A stretch of 5,127 bases of DNA from Eubacteriales Family XIII. Incertae Sedis bacterium (GTDB taxonomy: Bacteria > Bacillota_A > Clostridia > Peptostreptococcales > Anaerovoracaceae): positions 1-5,127 of the forward strand of contig JAITHG010000014.1 of NCBI GenBank assembly GCA_031280075.1. Reading direction: 5' to 3'. How positions within the stretch are numbered: the first letter of the stretch is position 1; each line of letters begins with the position of its first letter. Made by a program: the position numbers and the translations under genes. Below the pieces are notes generated by a model. It was not told the DNA's origin and ran no database searches. It worked only from the letters and a program-made list of their open reading frames with translations. Positions 1 through 5,127 of this stretch are shown piece by piece.

Positions 1-503
1 GCGAGCTGGACATGGTGTTCACGCTCTCGTGGACACCCGAGCCCTCTGGTACGTTCGAGACGCGGCACCTCTACGATGCCGAACAGTTCTTCCTCGTGCC
101 CGCCGCCTGGACTGCCGGACGGGGCATCTCCTGCTTGGAGGGCAAGACCCTGCTCTCGGAGACGGAGAGTAGCGCTGCGCTAGCCCTGCGATCCTGCCGC
201 GCGCACGGCTTTGCGCCAGGCAGGATCCGGTATGTCAACGCCTTTCTGCTGCTCGCCGCAATGATCGCGCACGGGGAAGGCTTTTCGGTCTGGAGCCGCT
301 ACACGCCCGTCCCCTTCACCGAGAAGATCGTGCTGGTTCCTTTCCAGGAGCAGGCGGACATCCCGCCAACGCGCGTCGTCGCCACTTGGCGCAAGGAGGA
401 CGAATCGCCCGCCCTGCAGCAGGCGAGGGGCATCCTCATGGACAGTGGGTTCTGGATGGAGCGCGCTGCTGAGCAGCCGCCCGGGCTTCAGTACAAATGG
501 TGA
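1..503 (+). CDS. LysR-type transcriptional regulator, C-terminal part (5' end outside window)
   Basis: The frame is open from the left edge (codons Glu-Leu-Asp precede the first visible Met at 12) and stops with TGA at 501-503, giving about 166 visible residues. The Glu-Leu-Asp-Met-Val-Phe opening resembles the 'G-x-L-D-hydrophobic' strand in the effector-binding domain of LysR-type regulators. The later hydrophobic stretch followed by 'AHGEGFSVWSRY', then a strand ending 'VVATWRKEDESPALQQ', fits the end of that domain, where a Gly-rich 'lv..G.Gi...P' segment is followed by 'W......pal..f'. The helix-turn-helix would lie upstream, outside the window, so DNA binding cannot be confirmed. The Met at 12 is very unlikely to be the true start because the fold would be cut in the middle. 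The gene converges on the transporter operon, so it is not in the usual divergent position of a LysR activator, and control of the operon is unproven. The family call is by pattern only. Confidence 0.65.
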   Translation, partial: ELDMVFTLSWTPEPSGTFETRHLYDAEQFFLVPAAWTAGRGISCLEGKTLLSETESSAALALRSCRAHGFAPGRIRYVNAFLLLAAMIAHGEGFSVWSRYTPVPFTEKIVLVPFQEQADIPPTRVVATWRKEDESPALQQARGILMDSGFWMERAAEQPPGLQYKW

Positions 504-524
504 GAAGCGGCGCACCCAGTCCTG
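504..524. other. 21-bp convergent intergenic gap
   Basis: The stop of the LysR-like gene (+) and the stop of the second permease gene (-) face each other across 21 bp. The gap contains no hairpin followed by a T-run on either strand, so no standard intrinsic terminator lies in it. Transcription from each side probably runs into the opposing gene. Confidence 0.8.
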
Positions 525-1562
525 TCACGTGCTCCGGGAAGGGGGCAGCCTGCGTCTTTTCCCGGCACCCGCCAACCCCTGGCTCTTCCTGCCCGCATAG
601 ACGTTCAGGGCGACTGCGAGGATAATGATGCACCCCTGCACGAACTCTTTATAGTCGGTGTCGATGCCCACCATGATGAGCACGTTGTTGATGATTCCGA
701 CAAGTAACGCGCCGAAGAAGACACCGCCCATCGTGCCCTCGCCGCCCATCAGGTTGACGGCACCGATGACGATTGCCATCATGACCGGGCCTTCGTAGCC
801 CGCCGCCGTCTTGTAGGACGAAACCATATTCATGGAGACAAGCAGCATGCCGGCGACGCTCGCGCAGACGGAGCAGATCACATAGGCTGCCAGCTTGTGC
901 ACCTTGGCATCGATCCCGACGAGCCCTGCCGCCTTCGCGTTGCCACCCACTGCGTAGATGCGCCGCCCGAACGGGGTCTTCCTCAACACAAAGCCTGCCA
1001 CGAGCGCGGCGGCGGCAAACCAGATGATGGGCATCGGGACACCAGCCACTTTGGCATTGCCCAGCGCGTAGAACAGCCCGACGTTGTGGATGACGTTCAG
1101 GTAGTCCAGATCCGTGATGTACTGGATCGTCCCGTAGAGGGCGTACTGGGTCGCGAGCGTCACCACGAAGGAGGGCATGTCCAGGTAGGCATCGAAAAAG
1201 CCGTGCAGCAACCCAACCGCCACCGCCACGAGGACTGCCAGCAGGAAGCCGGTGAAGAAGGAGGCGGCGTCCATGCCGTGCGCCAGCACGTACATCGTCA
1301 AGACTGTCCCTCCGAGCGCTGCCTCAGAGCCCACAGCGAGGTCGATGCCGCCGATCAGGACGACAAAGAGCATCCCGGAAGCGATAATGCCGTAAAAGGC
1401 TATGGCGAGCAGGATGCTCAGCATGTTACCGGTGCTGAAAAACCGCGGCTGCACAAATGCCATGACCAGGATGACGATGAGCAGGAGGGTCGCTCGCTGC
1501 CCCCATACGCTCCCCACGATCCTCAAGAACTTGTTGCCCGAGCCTTCCACCCTCTCCCTCAT
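525..1562 (-). CDS. CUT2-type sugar ABC transporter permease (second permease)
   Basis: This is an integral inner-membrane subunit of the BPD_transp_2/RbsC family, 345 aa, the usual length for the family. About nine to ten hydrophobic segments are visible, starting near residues 24-38, 50-70, 83-94 and 102-120 and continuing to about 309-323. Family hallmarks are the GGIDL motif (71-75), followed by 'AVGSEAALGG', and the cytoplasmic-loop motif AVGGNAKAAGLVGI (about 204-217), which in this family contacts the ATPase. The start is the ATG at 1562: it overlaps the ATPase stop as ATGA and has AGGAGG 10 nt upstream. The open frame extends 94 codons further, but that stretch is Arg-rich, lies inside the ATPase gene and looks non-coding. 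The C-terminus ends in a basic, Ser/Pro-containing tail. This permease is clearly distinct from the one encoded upstream, so the two probably form a heterodimeric channel. Substrate unknown. Confidence 0.93.
   Translation of the reverse strand: MRERVEGSGNKFLRIVGSVWGQRATLLLIVILVMAFVQPRFFSTGNMLSILLAIAFYGIIASGMLFVVLIGGIDLAVGSEAALGGTVLTMYVLAHGMDAASFFTGFLLAVLVAVAVGLLHGFFDAYLDMPSFVVTLATQYALYGTIQYITDLDYLNVIHNVGLFYALGNAKVAGVPMPIIWFAAAALVAGFVLRKTPFGRRIYAVGGNAKAAGLVGIDAKVHKLAAYVICSVCASVAGMLLVSMNMVSSYKTAAGYEGPVMMAIVIGAVNLMGGEGTMGGVFFGALLVGIINNVLIMVGIDTDYKEFVQGCIIILAVALNVYAGRKSQGLAGAGKRRRLPPSRST
529..568. repeat. Imperfect inverted repeat at the 3' end of the second permease gene
   Basis: Perfect 7-bp arms CCGGGAA (534-540) and TTCCCGG (559-565) are separated by 18 nt. 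Allowing a 2-nt bulge, the outer bases GTGC (529-532) can also pair with GCAC (565-568). It lies inside the last codons of the permease and just beyond the stop of the convergent gene. No T-run follows it on either strand, so it is not a canonical rho-independent terminator. It might be a weak structure limiting readthrough or protecting the 3' end of RNA, or it may be chance in GC-rich DNA. Confidence 0.3.
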
Positions 1563-3118
1563 AGGCTCTTGCCCTCCTGTGTGTCGATGCCGGACGAGGC
1601 GAGCAGTACCGCGTTCTGGGTGGCTTCGTCCGCCGTGAATTCTTTGAAGAACCTGCCGCCGTACAGGACGAGGATCCGGTCTGAAACGTTCACGATCTCC
1701 TCGAGGTCGGACGAGACCATGATGATGATCGCGCCCTGACCAGCGAGATCCCGCATGAGCCGGTACAGCTCCGCCTTCACACCCACGTCGACACCTGCCG
1801 TCGGCTCGTCCAGCAGCAGGACGGAGGGCATGCGCGAGAGCCACCGCCCCAGGACGACCTTCTGTTGGTTGCCGCCGGAGAGGTTGCCCACGGGGATATC
1901 CGCCCGCGCCGGGCGGATGTCATAGGACTGGATCGCCTCCTTCGTGAAGGCGGATTCCTGTTTCGCGTGGATGATCCCAGCCTTCGTCAGCCTGTCATAC
2001 GAGGCAATGACCAGGTTTTCTGCGACGGGCAGCACCGGGAAGAAACCTTCCAACCGACGATCCTCCGGTACGAATCCGAAGCCAAGCGCGATGTTCCTAC
2101 GGATGCTCTTTGAGATCGGTCTGCCGTCCAGGGTGATCGTGCCCGCATTCTGGCGCAGGGCACCGTAGATGCACTTGATCAGCTCTGTCCTGCCCGAGCC
2201 GACGAGCCCGCCGATGCCGAGGATCTCTCCACCGTATGCCTTCATGTCCACGCCGCGCAGAATCCCTTGGAAGGAAAGCCCACTGACTTCGAGGCAGTGC
2301 CCTTCGCCCGCTTGCCTCGCGCCTGAGCCCGCTCCAGCCTTCGCCACCTTGCGCAGCTCCCGCCCGATCATCATGGCCGTCACCGTCTCCGGCGTGATCT
2401 CGTCATGCGTCAGGACACCGGCGATGATGCCGTCACGCATGACGGTGAGCCTGTCCGCGAGGCGGTAGACCTCTTCAAGCCGGTGCGAGATGTACAGGAT
2501 GCCTGCCCCCTTGCGCCGCAGGGTGCCAATGGTCTCGAACAGCCTCTCCGTCTCCGCCGTAGACAGCGCGGAGGTCGGTTCGTCCATGATGATGAGCTTC
2601 GCCTCCATGGACAGTGCCTTCAGGATCTCCACCATCTGCCGGGATGCCATGCCCATCGTGGAGACGACGGCATCCGGCTCCATATCGAATCCGTACTGGT
2701 CGATCAGTCCCCGCACCCGATCGCGCATCGCCTTGCGGTCGGGAAGGAAGCGCCCCATCCGCTCCTGCCCAAGGAAGATGTTCTCCGCAACAGTCAGCTC
2801 GGGGACGAGGCTCAGTTCCTGGTATATGACGGAGATGCCGTGGACGCGCGCGTCCTGCCGGGTCTGAATCCGAACCGGTTTGCCGTCGATGCGGATCTCG
2901 CCCGCCTCCTTCGTGTAGACCCCCGTGATGATCTTTATAATAGTAGACTTCCCCGCGCCGTTCTCGCCCATCAGGGCATGCACTTCGCCGTAGTCGATGT
3001 CGAGATCCACGTCCCGCAGCACCTGCACGCCGCCAAAGGATTTGCAGATGCCCCTCGCCTGAAGCGCCGGCACCGCCGACACCGCCGACTGTTCTGTGAC
3101 AGACATTCCGTCGCCCAT
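1559..3118 (-). CDS. CUT2-type sugar ABC transporter ATP-binding protein, two fused NBDs (RbsA/MglA family)
   Basis: This cytoplasmic ATPase powers sugar import. At 519 aa it has the normal length for the double-domain RbsA/MglA/XylG family. The first domain has Walker A GENGAGKST (51-59), the Q-loop YQE (Q100), Walker B LIIMDEP (175-181) and the switch His in ISHR (H212). Its signature is unorthodox, MGMASRQM (155-162) in place of LSGGQ. A Gly/Ala-rich linker (about 259-275) leads to the second domain. There Walker A is degenerate (GLVGSGRTEL, 304-313, no Lys), the signature is canonical LSGGNQQ (413-419), Walker B is LLLDEP (434-439), and the switch His is replaced in MVSSDLEE (S470). Degeneracy of the second Walker A and loss of its His are known for this family. 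The ATG at 3118 is preferred because AGGGGG sits 8 nt upstream. A GTG at 3127 overlaps that ribosome site, and an ATG at 3106 has a weaker one. The gene starts 1 nt after the upstream stop and overlaps the next gene by 4 nt. Which sugar is carried cannot be told from this subunit. Confidence 0.96.
   Translation of the reverse strand: MGDGMSVTEQSAVSAVPALQARGICKSFGGVQVLRDVDLDIDYGEVHALMGENGAGKSTIIKIITGVYTKEAGEIRIDGKPVRIQTRQDARVHGISVIYQELSLVPELTVAENIFLGQERMGRFLPDRKAMRDRVRGLIDQYGFDMEPDAVVSTMGMASRQMVEILKALSMEAKLIIMDEPTSALSTAETERLFETIGTLRRKGAGILYISHRLEEVYRLADRLTVMRDGIIAGVLTHDEITPETVTAMMIGRELRKVAKAGAGSGARQAGEGHCLEVSGLSFQGILRGVDMKAYGGEILGIGGLVGSGRTELIKCIYGALRQNAGTITLDGRPISKSIRRNIALGFGFVPEDRRLEGFFPVLPVAENLVIASYDRLTKAGIIHAKQESAFTKEAIQSYDIRPARADIPVGNLSGGNQQKVVLGRWLSRMPSVLLLDEPTAGVDVGVKAELYRLMRDLAGQGAIIIMVSSDLEEIVNVSDRILVLYGGRFFKEFTADEATQNAVLLASSGIDTQEGKSL
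1573..1578 (-). promoter_or_regulatory. Ribosome binding site of the second permease
   Basis: AGGAGG on the minus strand, 10 nt before the ATG at 1562 and inside the last codons of the ATPase gene. It decides the internal start over the longer open frame and, with the ATGA overlap, points to coupled translation. Confidence 0.85.
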
Positions 3119-3119
3119 C

Positions 3120-4139
3120 TCAAACACCCCCTGCCCCTGCGCTGCCCTGGGCGACCACGCCCCGTCCCGTCAGCCTGTGTTCCATAAGCCGGTTGAAGCA
3201 GGAGTCGAAGAAGATGGCGACCAAGATGATGACCCCCTGAAAGAGGAACTGCAGGGCGGGCGACGAAGTGAATTTGTACAGTCCGTTGAGCAGCATGACC
3301 ATGAACAGCGCCCCGAGGAAGGCACCCATCGCGTCCCCCCTGCCCCCGCCGAGCACGATACCGCCGACCACGCATACCGCCACAGCCTGAAAGCCAATCA
3401 TGTTCCCGAGCGTCAGGGTAGAGGCACTCTGGTAGGCGACTTGGAACGCGCCCGCGATGCCGCAGAACAGACCTGCCAGCACAAAGCCTGCCACTTTCAG
3501 GAAGCCCACGTCCACGCCGGACATCGCCGTCGACTTCGGGTTCGATCCCATCGCCACGGTGTGCAGCCCGAAGCGCGTCTTCGTCTGAACCAGGTAGACT
3601 ACGACGGCAAGCAGCACCCACACGACCGAAAACCAGAAGATATGGGTGCGCGGGATCCTGCCCCCGATAGAAAGGAAGGACGCGTTTGTGACCGCCTCGG
3701 AAACCACGTTCCCGGCTTCGCGGAAGACGAGGAAGACGGCAAATCCGCCGAAGATGTAGCCGGATGCCAGCGTCGTGATAAACTCGGACAAGTGCAGGCG
3801 CGTCACGCACAGCCCGTTGATGAGACCGCACAAAGCCCCTGCCGCCACACCAGCGGCGACGACGAGAAAGCCCGGCATCCCCTCGACGACACCGAGGCGG
3901 GCGCAGACCATGCCCACAAAACAGACGATGCCGTTCGCAGAAAGGTCGATGCCGCCGCCAATCACGACGAAGGAGACACCCAGCGCGATCATGCCGACGT
4001 AGGACGCGTCCCTGAAGAGCATCGCAATGTTCCGCCCGGTGAAGAACGAGTCGGACATCATGCCGAACAGCAGCGCCATGGCGAGCACCAGCCCAAGCGT
4101 GATCAGCTTTCGCAGCGTTTTCGGTTTCATTCGGCGCAT
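3120..4139 (-). CDS. CUT2-type sugar ABC transporter permease (first permease)
   Basis: This is an inner-membrane channel subunit of the BPD_transp_2/RbsC family, 339 aa. A short basic N-terminus (MRRMKPKTLRK) precedes the first hydrophobic segment (about 12-28). Further segments fall near 47-62, 70-85, 90-111, 122-140, 167-184, 214-235, 250-266, 271-288 and 297-314, about ten in all. Family motifs are GGGIDLSANG (61-70) and the loop AMGSNPKSTAMSGVDV (196-211), the likely coupling segment to the ATPase, with a later Gly-rich 'VVGGIVLGGGRGDAMGAFLG' (258-277). I chose the ATG at 4139 because it is the first one after the binding-protein stop (5-nt gap) and gives the family's length. Another ATG lies three codons on (4130). 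An upstream GTG at 4202 would add 21 residues that overlap the binding-protein gene and look non-coding. Sequence differs widely from the second permease, so these are two specialised subunits rather than a recent duplication. Confidence 0.93.
   Translation of the reverse strand: MRRMKPKTLRKLITLGLVLAMALLFGMMSDSFFTGRNIAMLFRDASYVGMIALGVSFVVIGGGIDLSANGIVCFVGMVCARLGVVEGMPGFLVVAAGVAAGALCGLINGLCVTRLHLSEFITTLASGYIFGGFAVFLVFREAGNVVSEAVTNASFLSIGGRIPRTHIFWFSVVWVLLAVVVYLVQTKTRFGLHTVAMGSNPKSTAMSGVDVGFLKVAGFVLAGLFCGIAGAFQVAYQSASTLTLGNMIGFQAVAVCVVGGIVLGGGRGDAMGAFLGALFMVMLLNGLYKFTSSPALQFLFQGVIILVAIFFDSCFNRLMEHRLTGRGVVAQGSAGAGGV
3127..3132 (-). promoter_or_regulatory. Ribosome binding site of the ATPase gene
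   Basis: AGGGGG on the minus strand, 8 nt before the ATG at 3118. It lies within the last codons of the first permease. Because it overlaps the GTG at 3127-3125, it argues against that longer start. Confidence 0.75.
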
Positions 4140-4160
4140 GGCGCTCAGTCGAGATCCCAG
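4139..4160 (-). promoter_or_regulatory. Start region of the first permease without a clear ribosome binding site
   Basis: Upstream of the ATG at 4139 there is only a weak purine patch (GGGA, about 4154-4157) at too great a distance, and nothing like AGGAGG. The stop of the binding-protein gene lies 5 nt away. Reinitiation by ribosomes finishing the binding protein is the likely route, in contrast to the strong sites before the next two genes. This could lower permease output relative to the binding protein. Confidence 0.4.
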
Positions 4161-5127
4161 TGTGTGTAGCGCAGGATCTCCTCGTAGTTCTCGACCGTGC
4201 ACGGGAAGGTCTTGAACTCGATTGTCGGATAGTACTCGAAGCCGAGCGCCTTCGCCGTGATGCCCGTCTGGATGAAGTATAGAACCTGCATCATCGTGGC
4301 ATAGGACTGCTGGTAGACATCGGCATAGCTCGTGCCGTAGAGCCGCCCCTCCTTGATTGCGACCAGCGCGTTTGGATGCCCTTCATAGCCCCAGATGATG
4401 ATGCCCTCCTTCTGGCGACCGGCTGACTCGATTGCCTGGAGCGCCCCCATCGCGCAGTCGTCGTTCACAGTGTAGACGATGTCGATGTCGTCATACTTCG
4501 TGAGCAGGTCGCGCATGATCGTGTTCGCGTTTTCTTGGGATGTGTTCTCCACTGCCTGCGTCTCGAGCAGTTCCCACGCCGTCTCCTGTTTCAGGAAGTC
4601 CTCGAAGCCCGTCCCCATGCGCGTGGTCGGCTTCAGGTCGGCGACGACATCGAGCATGAGCACCTTTGCCTTTTCCGGTACATCCGCGTTCTCCTTGATG
4701 TAGGCACCGGCATCCCAGCCAGCGCGGTAATCGCTGTTCAGTACGTGCCCTGTGCGCGGACCCGTCGCCCCGACGTTGCGGGTGACCACGGGGATGCCTG
4801 CCGCCTCCGCCTGCGCCATCACGTCGTTCAGCGCGTTGGCATCGTTCGGCTCGAGGATGATCGCGTCGAAGCCCTGCGTGATGCACTCGTTCATGATATT
4901 GATCTGGTTTGTCGTGTCGAACTGCGAGTCGAACACCTCGATCTTGATGTTGCTGCCCTCGCCGCCGACGGCATCCTGGTAGCCCTCCAGCGTCATCGGG
5001 ATCGTCGGTCCCGACGCGCCGAGCGGGATGAAGGCGATCTTGTAGTCGCCCTTGTTGATGTCCTTTGCAGGCTGCGCGAAACCGCTGGCAGATACCGCAT
5101 CCCCGCCGTCGTTTCCGCCTCCGCCCC
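4145..5127 (-). CDS. Sugar-type ABC transporter substrate-binding lipoprotein (N-terminus outside window)
   Basis: This is the extracytoplasmic ligand receptor of the importer, of the Peripla_BP_4/RbsB type. 326 residues are visible, and the signal peptide and start lie beyond the right edge. The visible part begins with GGGGNDGGDA, a flexible linker typical just after the lipid-modified Cys of a lipoprotein (inference). The first lobe begins with strand YKIAFIPLGASG (28-39), then 'GFDAIILEPNDANAL' (85-99) and 'AAGIPVVTRNV' (108-118). The second lobe holds 'KVLMLDVVADLK' (154-165), 'IDIVYTVNDDCAMGAL' (214-229) and 'IIIWGYEGHPNAL' (242-254). These are the standard landmarks of the fold, in the usual order. 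The Met at 4996 is internal (residue 44), not the start. As first gene of the operon it is the subunit that sets specificity, but the pocket residues differ from RbsB, so the ligand is unassigned. Confidence 0.93.
   Translation of the reverse strand, partial: GGGGNDGGDAVSASGFAQPAKDINKGDYKIAFIPLGASGPTIPMTLEGYQDAVGGEGSNIKIEVFDSQFDTTNQINIMNECITQGFDAIILEPNDANALNDVMAQAEAAGIPVVTRNVGATGPRTGHVLNSDYRAGWDAGAYIKENADVPEKAKVLMLDVVADLKPTTRMGTGFEDFLKQETAWELLETQAVENTSQENANTIMRDLLTKYDDIDIVYTVNDDCAMGALQAIESAGRQKEGIIIWGYEGHPNALVAIKEGRLYGTSYADVYQQSYATMMQVLYFIQTGITAKALGFEYYPTIEFKTFPCTVENYEEILRYTHWDLD

Noticed and set aside
465..477. GCTGC-TGA-GCAGC hairpin near the end of the LysR-like gene
   Set aside because: Only 5 bp of stem, inside coding sequence and with no T-run. 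Expected by chance in GC-rich DNA.
897..1739. 280-codon open frame on the + strand
   Set aside because: Antisense to the second permease and the end of the ATPase gene. His/Asp/Gln-rich shadow with no domain.
1563..1844. 94-codon N-terminal extension of the second permease
   Set aside because: It overlaps the well-conserved end of the ATPase in another frame and is Arg-rich, and a strong ribosome site sits before the internal ATG at 1562.
2936..2941. Perfect TATAAT on the + strand in an AT-rich patch inside the ATPase gene
   Set aside because: No -35 element at suitable spacing and no TGn extension. The patch encodes the conserved Lys-Ser-Thr-Ile-Ile-Lys after Walker A, so codon choice explains it. 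An antisense transcript would need transcription-start mapping.
2405..3187. 260-codon open frame on the + strand
   Set aside because: Antisense to the ATPase gene including its Walker A region. Composition of a shadow frame.
2971..3831. 286-codon open frame on the - strand
   Set aside because: Out-of-frame reading across the first permease and the start of the ATPase gene. Arg/Gly/Cys-rich with no domain.
3096..4169. 357-codon open frame on the + strand
   Set aside because: It is antisense to the first permease, whose membrane segments and family motifs are clear. The translation is rich in His, Arg, Asp and Gln and has no recognisable domain, which is typical of GC-rich antisense frames.
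4140..4202. 21-codon N-terminal extension of the first permease from a GTG
   Set aside because: It overlaps the end of the binding-protein gene, has no ribosome site and is not needed for the family's length.
4491..4886. 131-codon open frame on the - strand
   Set aside because: Out-of-frame shadow inside the binding-protein gene, Arg/Gly/His-rich and without a domain.

Overview
The window is GC-rich (roughly 60% by eye) and almost fully coding, with strong AGGAGG/AGGGGG-type ribosome binding sites and genes packed end to end. This is bacterial DNA. The solute-binding protein begins, at the window edge, with a Gly/Asn/Asp-rich linker of the kind that follows a lipobox cysteine. That would suit a Firmicutes-like (including Negativicutes) or another lipoprotein-using lineage, but I cannot name the organism with confidence.

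Layout. Positions 1-503 (+ strand) hold the 3' end of a gene that looks like the effector-binding half of a LysR-type transcriptional regulator. After a 21-bp convergent gap, everything from 525 to the right edge lies on the minus strand and forms one operon. Read in the direction of transcription it encodes: a sugar-type periplasmic-binding-protein-like lipoprotein (5127-4145, N-terminus outside the window), a first membrane permease (4139-3120), a double-domain ABC ATPase of the RbsA/MglA type (3118-1559), and a second, different permease (1562-525). The junctions are a 5-nt gap, a 1-nt gap and a 4-nt ATGA overlap, so the four genes are very probably co-transcribed and translationally coupled.

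Together the genes make a complete CUT2-family (ribose/galactose/xylose-like) ABC importer. The binding protein captures a small carbohydrate-like ligand outside the membrane, two non-identical permeases form the channel, and one fused ATPase with two nucleotide-binding domains powers it. The substrate cannot be read from the sequence. By-eye comparison with ribose-binding protein suggests that most of the ribose-contacting residues are not kept, so 'ribose' should not be assumed. The operon promoter lies to the right of the window, and no kinase, isomerase or other catabolic gene is visible to betray the substrate.

No RNA gene, CRISPR array, insertion sequence, or clear intrinsic terminator was found, and no gap longer than about 21 bp exists. 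I see no evidence of an entirely new system. The points most worth checking are the unusual binding pocket, the use of two different permeases on either side of the ATPase gene, and the asymmetric ATP sites.
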